NCBI RefSeq assembly: GCF_001297775.1
Contig: NZ_LIFX01000008.1
Span: 124,079 to 188,078 of the forward strand
DNA length: 64,000 nt
From: Trabulsiella odontotermitis
GTDB taxonomy: Bacteria; Pseudomonadota; Gammaproteobacteria; Enterobacterales; Enterobacteriaceae
Direction: 5' to 3'
Both the position numbers and the translations under genes were made by a program. Shown here piece after piece: positions 19,857 through 29,949 of the stretch; position 1 is the stretch's first letter, and each line of letters starts with the position of its first letter. Below the pieces are notes generated by a model that saw only the letters and a list, made by a program, of their open reading frames with translations, was not told the origin of the DNA and did not search any database.

Positions 19857-20197
19857 GCAACGCCTCAGCATTAGGACGCAACGGCGTACATGACTTCATC
19901 CTGGTCCGTGCTACCGCTATCGTTCTGACCCTCTATATCATCTACATGGTTGGCTTTTTCGCGACAAGCGGCACGCTGACCTGGGAAGTCTGGTCGGGTT
20001 TCTTCTCATCCTCGTTCACGAAAGTCTTTACCCTGCTGGCGCTGTTTTCCATCTTGATTCATGCCTGGATCGGCATATGGCAGGTACTGACCGACTACGT
20101 TAAACCGCTGGCTGTACGCCTGATTCTGCAACTGCTCATCGTGGTGGCGCTGGTGGTTTACGTGATTTATGGATTCGTTGTGGTGTGGGGTGTGTAA
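19850..20197 (+). CDS. sdhD: Succinate dehydrogenase membrane anchor SdhD
   Basis: The second haem b/quinone-binding membrane anchor of complex II. From ATG 19850 the protein has 115 residues, the E. coli length, with three hydrophobic helices; [16 protein letters not shown] includes the conserved Asp-Tyr near the quinone site. Its stop codon shares one base with the sdhA start. Confidence 0.97.
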   Translation: MVSNASALGRNGVHDFILVRATAIVLTLYIIYMVGFFATSGTLTWEVWSGFFSSSFTKVFTLLALFSILIHAWIGIWQVLTDYVKPLAVRLILQLLIVVALVVYVIYGFVVVWGV

Positions 20198-21963
20198 TGA
20201 AACTGCCAGTCAGAGAATTTGATGCTGTTGTCATCGGTGCAGGTGGCGCAGGTATGCGCGCTGCGCTGCAAATTTCCCAGAGCGGCCAGACCTGTGCGCT
20301 GCTCTCTAAAGTGTTCCCGACCCGTTCCCATACCGTATCCGCGCAGGGTGGCATCACCGTGGCGCTCGGTAATACCCATGAAGATAACTGGGAATGGCAC
20401 ATGTATGACACCGTGAAGGGGTCAGACTACATCGGTGATCAGGACGCGATTGAATATATGTGTAAGACCGGCCCGGAAGCGATTCTGGAGCTGGAACACA
20501 TGGGGCTGCCGTTCTCCCGTCTTGACGATGGCAAAATTTACCAACGTCCGTTTGGCGGCCAGTCGAAAAACTTCGGCGGCGAGCAGGCGGCACGTACCGC
20601 GGCGGCGGCTGACCGTACTGGTCACGCGCTGCTGCACACGCTGTATCAGCAAAACCTGAAAAACCACACCACCATTTTCTCCGAGTGGTATGCGCTGGAT
20701 CTGGTGAAAAACCAGGATGGCGCGGTGGTGGGTTGTACTGCGCTGTGTATCGAAACCGGTGAAGTGGTGTACTTCAAAGCCCGCGCAACCGTGCTGGCGA
20801 CCGGCGGTGCAGGCCGTATCTATCAGTCCACGACCAACGCCCACATCAACACCGGTGACGGCGTGGGAATGGCGATCCGCGCTGGCGTGCCGGTGCAGGA
20901 TATGGAAATGTGGCAGTTCCACCCGACCGGTATCGCCGGTGCCGGTGTTCTCGTAACCGAGGGTTGCCGCGGTGAGGGTGGTTACCTGCTGAACAAACAC
21001 GGCGAGCGCTTTATGGAGCGTTATGCCCCGAACGCGAAAGACCTGGCGGGTCGTGATGTGGTGGCGCGTTCCATCATGATCGAAATCCGTGAAGGTCGCG
21101 GCTGCGACGGCCCGTGGGGTCCGCATGCCAAACTGAAACTCGACCACCTGGGTAAAGAGGTTCTGGAATCCCGTCTGCCGGGCATTCTGGAACTGTCCCG
21201 TACCTTCGCTCACGTCGATCCGGTGAAAGAGCCAATCCCGGTCATTCCGACCTGCCACTACATGATGGGTGGTATTCCGACCAAAGTGACCGGCCAGGCG
21301 CTGACCGTGAACGAGAAGGGCGAAGACGTGGTGATCCCGGGCCTGTTCGCCGTGGGCGAAATCGCCTGCGTATCGGTTCACGGCGCCAACCGCCTCGGCG
21401 GCAACTCGCTGCTGGATCTGGTGGTATTCGGTCGCGCGGCGGGTCTGCATCTGCAGGAATCCATCGCTGAGCAGGGCGCATTGCGCGATGCCAGCGAATC
21501 CGATGTTGAAGGCTCTCTGGATCGTCTCAACCGCTGGAACAACACCCGCAGCGGTGAAGATCCGGTGGAAATCCGCAAAGCGCTGCAGGAATGCATGCAG
21601 CATAACTTCTCGGTCTTCCGCGAAGGCGATGCGATGCACAAAGGGCTTGAGCAGCTGAAAGTGATCCGCGAACGGCTGAAAAATGCCCGTCTGGACGACA
21701 CCTCCAGCGAGTTCAACACCCAGCGTGTTGAGTGTCTGGAGCTGGATAACCTGATGGAAACCGCGTACGCCACTGCCCAGTCTGCAAATTACCGTACCGA
21801 AAGCCGTGGCGCGCATAGCCGCTTCGACTTCCCGGATCGTGATGACGAAAACTGGCTGTGCCATTCCCTGTATCTGCCAGAGTCGGAAACCATGACGCGT
21901 CGTAGCGTCAACATGGAACCGAAACTGCGTCCGGCGTTCCCGCCGAAGATTCGTACTTATTAA
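20197..21963 (+). CDS. sdhA: Succinate dehydrogenase flavoprotein subunit SdhA
   Basis: Catalytic subunit oxidising succinate to fumarate, carrying covalently bound FAD. The 588 residues start [19 protein letters not shown] at 20197 (dinucleotide fold) and include the flavinylated histidine H45 in [10 protein letters not shown], the substrate-site segments [15 protein letters not shown] and HYMMGGIPT, and the capping arginine in [15 protein letters not shown]. It is followed 15 nt later by sdhB. Confidence 0.98.
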   Translation: MKLPVREFDAVVIGAGGAGMRAALQISQSGQTCALLSKVFPTRSHTVSAQGGITVALGNTHEDNWEWHMYDTVKGSDYIGDQDAIEYMCKTGPEAILELEHMGLPFSRLDDGKIYQRPFGGQSKNFGGEQAARTAAAADRTGHALLHTLYQQNLKNHTTIFSEWYALDLVKNQDGAVVGCTALCIETGEVVYFKARATVLATGGAGRIYQSTTNAHINTGDGVGMAIRAGVPVQDMEMWQFHPTGIAGAGVLVTEGCRGEGGYLLNKHGERFMERYAPNAKDLAGRDVVARSIMIEIREGRGCDGPWGPHAKLKLDHLGKEVLESRLPGILELSRTFAHVDPVKEPIPVIPTCHYMMGGIPTKVTGQALTVNEKGEDVVIPGLFAVGEIACVSVHGANRLGGNSLLDLVVFGRAAGLHLQESIAEQGALRDASESDVEGSLDRLNRWNNTRSGEDPVEIRKALQECMQHNFSVFREGDAMHKGLEQLKVIRERLKNARLDDTSSEFNTQRVECLELDNLMETAYATAQSANYRTESRGAHSRFDFPDRDDENWLCHSLYLPESETMTRRSVNMEPKLRPAFPPKIRTY

Positions 21964-21978
21964 TGCGGAGACAGGACA

Positions 21979-22695
21979 ATGAAACTCGAATTCTCAGTTT
22001 ATCGTTATAACCCGGATATCGACGATGCTCCGCACATGCAGGATTACACCCTGGAAGCGGAAGAAGGTCGTGACATGATGCTGCTGGATGCGTTAATCCA
22101 GCTGAAAGAAAAAGATCCGACACTGTCGTTTCGTCGTTCCTGCCGTGAAGGGGTCTGTGGCTCCGACGGCCTGAACATGAACGGCAAAAATGGCCTGGCG
22201 TGCATCACGCCGATCTCGGCGCTCAATCGCCCGGGCCAGAAAATTGTCATCCGTCCTCTGCCAGGGCTGCCGGTGGTACGCGATTTGGTGGTAGACATGG
22301 GGCAATTCTATGCACAATATGAGAAGATTAAGCCTTACTTGTTGAATAATGAGAAGAATCCACCGGCTCGCGAGCATTTACAGTCGCCAGAGCAGCGTGA
22401 AAAACTCGATGGCCTGTACGAGTGCATTCTTTGTGCATGTTGTTCAACGTCTTGTCCGTCGTTCTGGTGGAACCCGGACAAGTTCATCGGCCCGGCCGGT
22501 CTGCTGGCAGCGTATCGTTTCCTGATCGACAGCCGCGATACCGAAACCGACAGCCGTCTGGAAGGGTTAAGCGATGCTTTCAGCGTATTCCGCTGCCATA
22601 GCATCATGAACTGCGTCAGTGTATGTCCTAAAGGGCTGAACCCGACGCGCGCCATCGGTCATATTAAGTCGATGCTGCTGCAACGTAGTGCGTAA
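21979..22695 (+). CDS. sdhB: Succinate dehydrogenase iron-sulfur subunit SdhB
   Basis: Electron-transfer subunit with three Fe-S clusters between FAD and quinone. The 238-residue protein shows the 2Fe-2S motif SCREGVCGSDG (near residue 54), the 4Fe-4S motif CILCACCSTSCP (near 149) and the 3Fe-4S motif CHSIMNCVSVCPKGLNP (near 206). Length is identical to E. coli SdhB. Confidence 0.98.
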   Translation: MKLEFSVYRYNPDIDDAPHMQDYTLEAEEGRDMMLLDALIQLKEKDPTLSFRRSCREGVCGSDGLNMNGKNGLACITPISALNRPGQKIVIRPLPGLPVVRDLVVDMGQFYAQYEKIKPYLLNNEKNPPAREHLQSPEQREKLDGLYECILCACCSTSCPSFWWNPDKFIGPAGLLAAYRFLIDSRDTETDSRLEGLSDAFSVFRCHSIMNCVSVCPKGLNPTRAIGHIKSMLLQRSA

Positions 22696-22703
22696 GTAGT
22701 GAT

Positions 22704-22738
22704 TGTTGCCCGGTAAGCGTAACGCCACCGGGCAACAA
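22704..22738 (+). repeat. REP-type palindrome between sdhB and sucA
   Basis: TTGTTGCCCGGT and ACCGGGCAACAA form a perfect 12-bp stem around an AAGCGTAACGCC-type loop, the hallmark of enterobacterial REP/BIME units. It lies just after the sdhB stop. Confidence 0.85.
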
Positions 22739-22750
22739 ACAGGAAACCTC

Positions 22751-22851
22751 TAAAAACTGCCCCCGACATTGTTTTGACAGTTTTTAAAGGTTCCTTCGCG
22801 AGCCAATAAGAGCTCGTAAGTGAACCCCGGCACATGCACCTGGTGTATGTG
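22751..22851 (+). promoter_or_regulatory. sdhB-sucA spacer with two hairpins and a TTGACA box
   Basis: TAAAAACTG at 22751-22759 pairs with CAGTTTTTA at 22778-22786. TTGACA at 22774-22779 could be the -35 of an internal suc promoter. A second hairpin, CACATGCACC / GGTGTATGTG, spans 22831-22851 about 45 nt before sucA. These may set differential sdh/suc mRNA processing or transcription; the role is inferred. Confidence 0.4.
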
Positions 22852-22896
22852 GTAGTTTCTACGGCGAAATAAGCATTAAATGCTTAAGGGATCACG

Positions 22897-25704
22897 ATGC
22901 AGAACGGCGCAATGAAAGCCTGGCTGGACTCTTCTTACCTCTCTGGTTCCAACCAGAGCTGGATAGAACAGCTCTATGAAGACTTCTTAACCGATCCTGA
23001 CTCAGTTGACGCTAACTGGCGTTCTATGTTCCAGCAACTGCCTGGTACCGGAGTCAAACCCGATCAATTTCATTCCAAAACACGTGATTATTTCCGTCGT
23101 CTGGCGAAGGATGCCTCACGTTATACTTCCTCGATTTCCGACCCTGACACCAATGTGAAGCAGGTAAAAGTCCTGCAGCTCATCAACGCTTATCGCTTCC
23201 GTGGTCACCAGCATGCGAATCTCGATCCGCTGGGGCTGTGGAAACAGGATCGTGTTGCGGATTTGGATCCGGCGTATCACGATCTGACCGAGGCCGATTT
23301 CCAGGAAAGCTTTAACGTAGGCTCTTTTGCCATCGGTAAAGATACGATGCAGCTCGGCGACCTGATTGAGGCGCTGAAGCAAACCTACTGCGGCTCCATC
23401 GGCGCGGAATATATGCACATTACCTCCACGGAAGAAAAACGCTGGATCCAGCAGCGTATCGAATCCGTGGTCGGTCACGCCACCTTCTCGGCGGATGAGA
23501 AAAAACGTTTTCTGAGCGAACTGACCGCCGCCGAAGGGCTGGAGCGCTATCTGGGCGCGAAGTTCCCGGGCGCCAAACGTTTCTCCCTTGAAGGGGGCGA
23601 TGCGCTTATCCCGATGCTCAAAGAGCTTATCCGCCATGCGGGTAACAACGGTACCCGCGAAGTGGTACTGGGCATGGCGCACCGTGGTCGTCTGAACGTC
23701 CTGATTAACGTGCTGGGTAAAAAGCCGCAGGATCTGTTCGACGAATTCTCCGGTAAGCATAAAGAACACCTCGGCACCGGCGACGTGAAGTACCACATGG
23801 GCTTCTCTTCTGATTTCGAAACCAAAGGCGGCCTGGTCCACCTGGCGCTGGCGTTTAACCCGTCGCACCTTGAAATCGTCAGCCCGGTGGTTATCGGTTC
23901 CGTTCGTGCGCGTCTTGACCGCCTCGACAACCCGAGCAGCAACATGGTGCTGCCTATCACCATCCACGGTGACGCGGCGGTGACCGGCCAGGGCGTGGTT
24001 CAGGAAACCCTGAACATGTCGAAAGCTCGCGGCTACGAAGTGGGCGGTACCGTTCGTATCGTCATCAACAACCAGGTGGGCTTCACGACCTCGAACCCGC
24101 TGGATGCGCGCTCCACGCCGTACTGCACCGATATCGGTAAAATGGTTCAGGCGCCGATATTCCACGTTAACGCGGACGACCCGGAAGCAGTGGCTTTCGT
24201 CACCCGCGTCGCGCTGGACTTCCGTAACACCTTCAAACGCGATGTGTTCATCGACCTGGTGTGCTACCGCCGTCACGGCCATAACGAAGCCGACGAGCCG
24301 AGCGCAACCCAGCCGCTGATGTACCAGAAAATCAAAAAACACCCGACGCCGCGTAAGCTCTACGCTGACAAGCTGGAGCAGGACAAAGTGGCGACGCTGG
24401 AAGATGCGACCGAACTGGTCAATCTGTACCGCGACGCGCTGGATGCCGGTGAATGTGTGGTTGAAGAGTGGCGTCCGATGAACATGCACTCTTTCACCTG
24501 GTCGCCGTACCTCAACCACGAGTGGGATGAGAGCTACCCGAACAAGGTGGAAATGAAGCGTGTGCAGGAACTGGCTAAACGCATCAGCACCGTACCGGAT
24601 GCGATCGAAATGCAGTCCCGTGTGGCGAAAATCTACAGTGACCGTCAGGCGATGGCTGCCGGTGAGAAACTGTTCGACTGGGGCGGCGCGGAAAACCTGG
24701 CGTACGCTACACTGGTTGACGAAGGTGTTTCCGTGCGTTTGTCCGGAGAAGACTCCGGTCGCGGCACCTTCTTCCACCGTCATGCGGTGATCCACAACCA
24801 GGCCAACGGCTCAACCTATACTCCTCTGCAGCATGTGCATAACGGGCAGGGCGAGTTCAAAGTCTGGGATTCCGTGCTCTCTGAAGAGGCAGTGCTGGCG
24901 TTTGAATACGGTTATGCCACCGCAGAACCGCGTACCCTGACTATCTGGGAAGCGCAATTCGGTGACTTCGCCAACGGCGCGCAGGTGGTTATCGACCAGT
25001 TCATCAGCTCCGGCGAACAGAAGTGGGGCCGTATGTGTGGTCTGGTGATGCTGCTGCCGCACGGCTATGAAGGGCAGGGACCGGAACACTCATCGGCACG
25101 TCTGGAACGATATTTGCAACTCTGTGCCGAGCAGAACATGCAGGTGTGCGTTCCGTCGACCCCGGCGCAGGTTTACCACATGCTGCGTCGCCAGGCGCTG
25201 CGCGGTATGCGTCGTCCGCTGGTGGTGATGTCGCCGAAATCGCTGCTGCGTCATCCGCTGGCCGTATCGTCACTGGATGAACTGGCAAACGGCACCTTCC
25301 AGCCCGCGATTGGTGAAATCGACGAGCTGGATCCGAAAGCCGTTAAGCGTGTGGTGATGTGCTCTGGTAAGGTTTATTACGACCTGCTGGAACAGCGCCG
25401 CAAAAATGATCAGAAAGATGTCGCCATTGTGCGTATCGAACAGCTCTATCCGTTCCCGCATCAGGCGATGCAGGAAGCGCTGAAACCATATGCTCACGTA
25501 CATGATTTTGTCTGGTGCCAGGAAGAGCCGCTCAACCAGGGCGCCTGGTACTGCAGCCAGCATCATTTCCGTGAAGTGATTCCGTTTGGGTCCGCTCTGC
25601 GTTATGCAGGTCGCCCGGCCTCCGCCTCTCCGGCGGTAGGGTATATGTCCGTTCACCAGAAACAACAGCAAGATCTGGTTAATGACGCGCTGAACGTCGA
25701 TTAA
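22897..25704 (+). CDS. sucA: 2-oxoglutarate dehydrogenase E1 component
   Basis: Thiamine-diphosphate-dependent decarboxylase of the 2-oxoglutarate dehydrogenase complex. The 935 residues (E. coli 933) begin MQNGAMKAWLDSSYLSG; the N-terminal tail precedes the ThDP domain containing GMAHRGRLNVLINVLGK, the ThDP/Mg motif IHGDAAVTGQGVVQETLNMS with IVINNQVGFTT, and a C-terminal transketolase-like domain (LLPHGYEGQGPEHSSAR). It is followed 14 nt later by sucB. Confidence 0.98.
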   Translation: MQNGAMKAWLDSSYLSGSNQSWIEQLYEDFLTDPDSVDANWRSMFQQLPGTGVKPDQFHSKTRDYFRRLAKDASRYTSSISDPDTNVKQVKVLQLINAYRFRGHQHANLDPLGLWKQDRVADLDPAYHDLTEADFQESFNVGSFAIGKDTMQLGDLIEALKQTYCGSIGAEYMHITSTEEKRWIQQRIESVVGHATFSADEKKRFLSELTAAEGLERYLGAKFPGAKRFSLEGGDALIPMLKELIRHAGNNGTREVVLGMAHRGRLNVLINVLGKKPQDLFDEFSGKHKEHLGTGDVKYHMGFSSDFETKGGLVHLALAFNPSHLEIVSPVVIGSVRARLDRLDNPSSNMVLPITIHGDAAVTGQGVVQETLNMSKARGYEVGGTVRIVINNQVGFTTSNPLDARSTPYCTDIGKMVQAPIFHVNADDPEAVAFVTRVALDFRNTFKRDVFIDLVCYRRHGHNEADEPSATQPLMYQKIKKHPTPRKLYADKLEQDKVATLEDATELVNLYRDALDAGECVVEEWRPMNMHSFTWSPYLNHEWDESYPNKVEMKRVQELAKRISTVPDAIEMQSRVAKIYSDRQAMAAGEKLFDWGGAENLAYATLVDEGVSVRLSGEDSGRGTFFHRHAVIHNQANGSTYTPLQHVHNGQGEFKVWDSVLSEEAVLAFEYGYATAEPRTLTIWEAQFGDFANGAQVVIDQFISSGEQKWGRMCGLVMLLPHGYEGQGPEHSSARLERYLQLCAEQNMQVCVPSTPAQVYHMLRRQALRGMRRPLVVMSPKSLLRHPLAVSSLDELANGTFQPAIGEIDELDPKAVKRVVMCSGKVYYDLLEQRRKNDQKDVAIVRIEQLYPFPHQAMQEALKPYAHVHDFVWCQEEPLNQGAWYCSQHHFREVIPFGSALRYAGRPASASPAVGYMSVHQKQQQDLVNDALNVD

Positions 25705-25718
25705 TTAAAGGATAAATA

Positions 25719-26945
25719 ATGAGTAGCGTAGATATTCTTGTTCCCGACCTGCCTGAATCCGTTGCAGACGCGACCGTTGCGACCTGGCATAAAAAACCAG
25801 GCGATGCGGTAACCCGTGATGAAGTGCTGGTAGAAATCGAAACTGACAAAGTGGTACTGGAAGTACCTGCGTCGACGGACGGCATTCTGGACGCAGTGCT
25901 GGAAGACGAAGGCACCACCGTGACCTCTCGCCAGATCCTCGGCCGCCTGCGTGAAGGCAACAGCTCTGGTAAAGAGTCTGGCGCTAAATCCGAAGCGAAA
26001 GAATCTACTCCGGCACAGCGCCAGCAGGCGTCTCTGGAAGAGCAAAACAACGATGCGCTGAGCCCGGCGATCCGTCGCCTGCTGGCTGAGCACAGCCTCG
26101 ACGCCAGCGCCATCAAAGGCACCGGTGTGGGTGGTCGCATCACCCGTGAAGATGTGGAAAAGCATCTGGCGAAAACCCCGGCGAAAGCAGAAAGCAAAGC
26201 GCCTGCGGCAGCGGCACCTGCAGCCGCTCAGCCTGCGCTGGGTTCCCGCAGCGAAAAACGCGTTCCGATGACCCGCCTGCGTAAGCGCGTGGCCGAGCGT
26301 CTGCTGGAAGCGAAAAACTCCACCGCCATGCTGACGACCTTCAACGAAGTCAACATGAAGCCGATTATGGATCTGCGTAAGCAGTACGGCGAAGCGTTCG
26401 AAAAACGTCACGGCATCCGTCTGGGCTTTATGTCCTTCTACGTGAAAGCGGTGGTTGAAGCCCTGAAACGCTTCCCGGAAGTGAACGCGTCTATCGATGG
26501 CGATGATGTGGTTTATCACAACTATTTCGACGTCAGCATGGCGGTTTCCACGCCGCGCGGCCTGGTGACCCCGGTTCTGCGTGACGTTGATCTGCTGGGT
26601 ATGGCTGACATCGAGAAAAACATCAAAGAGCTGGCAGTGAAAGGCCGTGACGGCAAACTGACTGTTGAGGATCTGACTGGCGGTAACTTCACCATTACCA
26701 ACGGCGGTGTCTTCGGCTCCCTGATGTCCACGCCGATCATCAACCCGCCGCAGAGCGCGATTCTGGGTATGCACGCCATTAAAGACAGGCCGATGGCGGT
26801 GAATGGTCAGGTCGTGATTCAGCCAATGATGTACCTGGCGCTGTCCTACGATCACCGTCTGATCGACGGTCGCGAGTCTGTAGGCTTCCTGGTGGCGATT
26901 AAAGAGCTGCTGGAAGATCCGACTCGTCTGCTGCTGGACGTGTAG
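25719..26945 (+). CDS. sucB: Dihydrolipoyl succinyltransferase E2 component
   Basis: Core of the 2-oxoglutarate dehydrogenase complex; transfers succinyl groups to CoA. The 408-residue protein has an N-terminal lipoyl domain with the lipoylated lysine in [13 protein letters not shown] (about residue 44), an E3-binding domain ([27 protein letters not shown], about 110-145 in two parts), an Ala/Pro-rich linker (about 155-180) and the acyltransferase domain with catalytic YDHRLIDGR near the C-terminus. Confidence 0.97.
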   Translation: MSSVDILVPDLPESVADATVATWHKKPGDAVTRDEVLVEIETDKVVLEVPASTDGILDAVLEDEGTTVTSRQILGRLREGNSSGKESGAKSEAKESTPAQRQQASLEEQNNDALSPAIRRLLAEHSLDASAIKGTGVGGRITREDVEKHLAKTPAKAESKAPAAAAPAAAQPALGSRSEKRVPMTRLRKRVAERLLEAKNSTAMLTTFNEVNMKPIMDLRKQYGEAFEKRHGIRLGFMSFYVKAVVEALKRFPEVNASIDGDDVVYHNYFDVSMAVSTPRGLVTPVLRDVDLLGMADIEKNIKELAVKGRDGKLTVEDLTGGNFTITNGGVFGSLMSTPIINPPQSAILGMHAIKDRPMAVNGQVVIQPMMYLALSYDHRLIDGRESVGFLVAIKELLEDPTRLLLDV

Positions 26946-26971
26946 TCGTCATAGTTAAAAGCATCACCTGC

Positions 26972-27027
26972 CCTGTAGGCCGGGTAAGCGTAGCGTCACC
27001 CGGCGCAAACAGCGACCGGACTACAGG
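26972..27027. repeat. REP/BIME element between sucB and sucC
   Basis: CCTGTAGGCCGGGTAAGCGTAGCGTCACCCGGC is the enterobacterial REP core; the flanking CCTGTAG and CTACAGG arms at both ends form a larger inverted repeat. It sits in the 118-nt sucB-sucC spacer. Confidence 0.88.
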
Positions 27028-27063
27028 CTTAATGATAACCATTACTAAGAATGGATAGAACGC

Positions 27064-28230
27064 ATGAACTTACATGAATATCAGGCAAAACAACTGTTTG
27101 CCCGCTATGGTTTACCTGCGCCAGTGGGCTACGCCTGTACCACGCCGCGTGAAGCTGAAGAAGCCGCCTCTAAAATTGGTGCGGGTCCGTGGGTTGTGAA
27201 ATGTCAGGTTCACGCTGGTGGCCGCGGTAAAGCGGGCGGTGTGAAAGTTGTTAAGAGCAAAGAAGAAATTCGCGCTTTTGCTGAGCACTGGCTGGGCAAA
27301 CGCCTCGTGACTTATCAAACAGACGCTAACGGCCAGCCAGTCAACCAGATCCTGGTGGAAGCGGCGACCGATATCGATAAAGAACTGTATCTGGGCGCGG
27401 TAGTTGACCGTAGCTCCCGCCGTGTGGTCTTCATGGCTTCCACCGAAGGCGGCGTGGAAATCGAAAAAGTGGCGGAAGAAACCCCGCACCTGATCCACAA
27501 AGTCGCGCTCGATCCGCTGGCTGGCCCGATGCCATATCAGGGACGCGAGCTGGCGTTCAAACTGGGTCTGGAAGGCAAACAGGTTCAGCAGTTCACCAAA
27601 ATCTTCATGGGCCTGGCGACCATTTTCCTTGAGCGCGACCTGGCGCTGATCGAAATCAACCCGCTGGTGATCACCAAACAGGGCGACCTGATCTGCCTCG
27701 ACGGCAAACTGGGCGCTGACGGTAACGCGTTGTTCCGCCAGTCTGAACTGCGCGAAATGCGCGACCAGTCTCAGGAAGATCCGCGTGAAGCGCAGGCGGC
27801 ACAGTGGGAACTGAACTACGTGGCGCTGGATGGCAACATCGGCTGCATGGTTAACGGTGCGGGCCTGGCAATGGGCACCATGGACATCGTTAAACTGCAC
27901 GGCGGCGAACCGGCAAACTTCCTTGACGTGGGCGGCGGCGCGACCAAAGAGCGCGTGACCGAAGCGTTCAAAATCATCCTCTCCGATGACAATGTAAAAG
28001 CGGTACTGGTTAACATCTTCGGCGGCATCGTGCGTTGCGACCTGATCGCCGACGGCATCATGGGTGCGGTAGAAGAAGTGGGCGTTAACGTTCCGGTGGT
28101 CGTGCGTCTGGAAGGTAACAACGCCGAACTGGGCGCGAAGAAACTGGCTGACAGCGGCCTGAATATTATTGCAGCGAAAAGTCTGACGGATGCCGCTCAG
28201 CAGGTAGTTGCCGCAGTGGAGGGGAAATAA
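27064..28230 (+). CDS. sucC: Succinyl-CoA ligase (ADP-forming) beta subunit
   Basis: Beta subunit of the TCA enzyme that makes ATP (or GTP) from succinyl-CoA. The 388 residues (identical to E. coli length) contain an ATP-grasp domain ([29 protein letters not shown]) and the C-terminal CoA-ligase domain with [13 protein letters not shown] and [10 protein letters not shown]. The stop TAATG overlaps the sucD start by one base. Confidence 0.98.
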   Translation: MNLHEYQAKQLFARYGLPAPVGYACTTPREAEEAASKIGAGPWVVKCQVHAGGRGKAGGVKVVKSKEEIRAFAEHWLGKRLVTYQTDANGQPVNQILVEAATDIDKELYLGAVVDRSSRRVVFMASTEGGVEIEKVAEETPHLIHKVALDPLAGPMPYQGRELAFKLGLEGKQVQQFTKIFMGLATIFLERDLALIEINPLVITKQGDLICLDGKLGADGNALFRQSELREMRDQSQEDPREAQAAQWELNYVALDGNIGCMVNGAGLAMGTMDIVKLHGGEPANFLDVGGGATKERVTEAFKIILSDDNVKAVLVNIFGGIVRCDLIADGIMGAVEEVGVNVPVVVRLEGNNAELGAKKLADSGLNIIAAKSLTDAAQQVVAAVEGK

Positions 28231-29099
28231 TGTCCATTTTAATCGATAAGAATACCAAGGTTATCTGCCAGGGTTTCACCGGTAGCCAGGGGACGTTCCA
28301 CTCTGAACAGGCGATTGCCTACGGCACGCAGATGGTTGGCGGCGTAACGCCAGGCAAAGGCGGCACCACACATCTGGGCCTGCCGGTGTTCAACACCGTG
28401 CGTGAAGCGGTAGAAGCGACCGGTGCGACCGCGACGGTTATCTACGTTCCGGCACCGTTCTGCAAAGACTCCATCCTGGAAGCTATCGACGCGGGCATCA
28501 AACTGATCATCACCATCACTGAAGGCATCCCGACGCTGGATATGCTGACCGTGAAAGTGAAACTGGATGAAGCTGGCGTGCGCATGATCGGCCCGAACTG
28601 CCCGGGCGTTATCACGCCGGGTCAGTGCAAAATCGGCATCATGCCGGGTCACATTCACCAGCCGGGTAAAGTGGGCATCGTTTCCCGCTCCGGTACGCTG
28701 ACGTATGAAGCGGTTAAGCAGACCACCGATTACGGCTTCGGCCAGTCCACTTGTGTGGGCATCGGCGGTGACCCGATCCCAGGCTCTAACTTCATCGATA
28801 TCCTGAAGATGTTCCAGGAAGACCCGCAGACGGAAGCGATCGTAATGATCGGTGAAATCGGCGGCAGCGCGGAAGAAGAAGCGGCAGCGTACATTAAAGA
28901 TCATGTGACCAAACCGGTAGTGGGTTACATCGCGGGTGTGACCGCGCCGAAAGGCAAGCGTATGGGTCACGCAGGCGCCATCATCGCCGGTGGTAAAGGT
29001 ACTGCAGATGAGAAATTCGCGGCCCTTGAGGCGGCAGGCGTGAAAACCGTTCGCAGCCTGGCCGACATCGGCGAAGCCCTGCAGACCATCATTAAGTAA
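28230..29099 (+). CDS. sucD: Succinyl-CoA ligase (ADP-forming) alpha subunit
   Basis: Alpha subunit carrying the CoA site and the phosphohistidine. The 289 residues include the CoA-binding Rossmann start ([19 protein letters not shown]), [11 protein letters not shown] and the phospho-acceptor histidine in [13 protein letters not shown] near residue 247. It is the last gene of the sdhCDAB-sucABCD operon. Confidence 0.98.
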   Translation: MSILIDKNTKVICQGFTGSQGTFHSEQAIAYGTQMVGGVTPGKGGTTHLGLPVFNTVREAVEATGATATVIYVPAPFCKDSILEAIDAGIKLIITITEGIPTLDMLTVKVKLDEAGVRMIGPNCPGVITPGQCKIGIMPGHIHQPGKVGIVSRSGTLTYEAVKQTTDYGFGQSTCVGIGGDPIPGSNFIDILKMFQEDPQTEAIVMIGEIGGSAEEEAAAYIKDHVTKPVVGYIAGVTAPKGKRMGHAGAIIAGGKGTADEKFAALEAAGVKTVRSLADIGEALQTIIK

Positions 29100-29111
29100 T
29101 TAATCCTCTCT

Positions 29112-29131
29112 GCTCCCCTGCGCAGGGGAGC
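29112..29131 (+). repeat. Strong hairpin in the sucD 3' UTR
   Basis: GCTCCCCTG-CG-CAGGGGAGC is a perfect 9-bp GC-rich stem 13 nt after the sucD stop, without a T tract. It is likely an mRNA stabiliser or processing determinant rather than a terminator. Confidence 0.7.
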
Positions 29132-29180
29132 TTTAATGTCCGATTTCGACATGGTTGGCCGCTGAAAAGCGGCCTTTTTT
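29132..29180 (+). ncRNA. sdhX: Probable SdhX (RybD) 3'-UTR small RNA
   Basis: In E. coli and Salmonella the sRNA SdhX is released from the 3' end of the sdh-suc mRNA and ends at its terminator. The corresponding segment here (CCGATTTCGACATGGTTGGCC followed by the terminator stem, split at about 29140-29180) has the layout of such an Hfq-dependent RNA: short single-stranded seed, hairpin, T tail. The exact 5' end cannot be read from sequence. Confidence 0.5.
29157..29180 (+). terminator. Intrinsic terminator of the sdh-suc operon
   Basis: GGCCGCT-GAA-AAGCGGCC followed by six T. The T tract runs into the stop codon of the convergent gene at 29179. Confidence 0.92.
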
Positions 29181-29949
29181 ACATCACAATACTGACACCC
29201 GCGAACAGCGTAAACTCAGGCGCACCATCGCCTTTATGCGCGACTGTCCACTGCGGTTCAATAAACGCGCTTACCACTTTATCTCCCGCTTTCCAGGCGC
29301 GACCACCGCCCAACCCGACAGGAATGTAGTAATCGTCACTTTCCCGGTCCCATGTCCAGATCCCTGAAGTGCGCACATACCATCCTTTCGGCAATTTGTA
29401 GATAACGATGGGTTGAAAAGTAGCGGTCTCGACATCGCGGCGTGCTTCATCTCCCGCGAAACTTTTTTGCCACTGCACCAGCGTACCCGCCATCCACTGC
29501 GGTGTGGATTTAATCGCGATGGCCGATAACCCGGCCTGCCATTTTCCGCTACCGAGTTCATCCTCTGACGCAGAGCTGGCAGTGATCAGCGGGCCGACGC
29601 CGATTTTGACGCCATCCTGTTTGAGCAGGAAAATATCAAACAGATTGATATCGCCAAGCCCGGTGCTGTAGCCGCCAGGTTGCGGGCGGGTCGCCAGCGG
29701 GACGGTCATGCGCAAGATTTGCGGAACCGGCACCCAGTCTCCGGCGGCAACCGGTACGGTGGCGCGAAACAGGGCGTCGTTGAGATGGCGGTCGCAGCCA
29801 TACAGTTCAGGCGTGTAGTAATCCTGAAGGGCAACTGAGGTGGATAAATGTAGCGGGTTGGTGGCTTTCTCTATGGCATCGGGCTCGTCTGCCAGGCCGA
29901 TGGCGGGCAGCAGGGCAAGTGAGCCGAACAGCAATAGCGGTTTAAACAT
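29179..29949 (-). CDS. Secreted beta-barrel-like protein of unknown function
   Basis: I do not recognise this 256-residue protein by name. ATG at 29949 is preceded by AGGAGGCG, a near-ideal ribosome site, and gives a clear signal peptide (MFKPLLLFGSLALLPAIGLA, cleavage about residue 20). The mature part has alternating hydrophobic/polar strands, a GLGDINLFDIFLL segment and a glycine-rich C-terminal half with WYVRTSGIWTWDRES, resembling outer-membrane barrel families of the phenol-degradation MetA/transporter-like type; that assignment is inference. It occupies the place of mngRAB in K-12 and is convergent with sucD. Single gene, no partner nearby. Confidence 0.82.
   Translation of the reverse strand: MFKPLLLFGSLALLPAIGLADEPDAIEKATNPLHLSTSVALQDYYTPELYGCDRHLNDALFRATVPVAAGDWVPVPQILRMTVPLATRPQPGGYSTGLGDINLFDIFLLKQDGVKIGVGPLITASSASEDELGSGKWQAGLSAIAIKSTPQWMAGTLVQWQKSFAGDEARRDVETATFQPIVIYKLPKGWYVRTSGIWTWDRESDDYYIPVGLGGGRAWKAGDKVVSAFIEPQWTVAHKGDGAPEFTLFAGVSIVM

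Noticed and set aside
20422-21864. 480-codon open frame antisense to sdhA
   Set aside because: Same codon-bias shadow; composition (His/Arg/Gln-rich) is typical of antisense frames.
23116-24795. 559-codon open frame antisense to sucA
   Set aside because: A shadow of high-GC third-position codon bias in sucA; no ribosome site, no family resemblance, and sucA is complete on the other strand.
22704-27027. Possible insertion-sequence ends
   Set aside because: The palindromes are standard REP/BIME units; no transposase or target duplication accompanies them.
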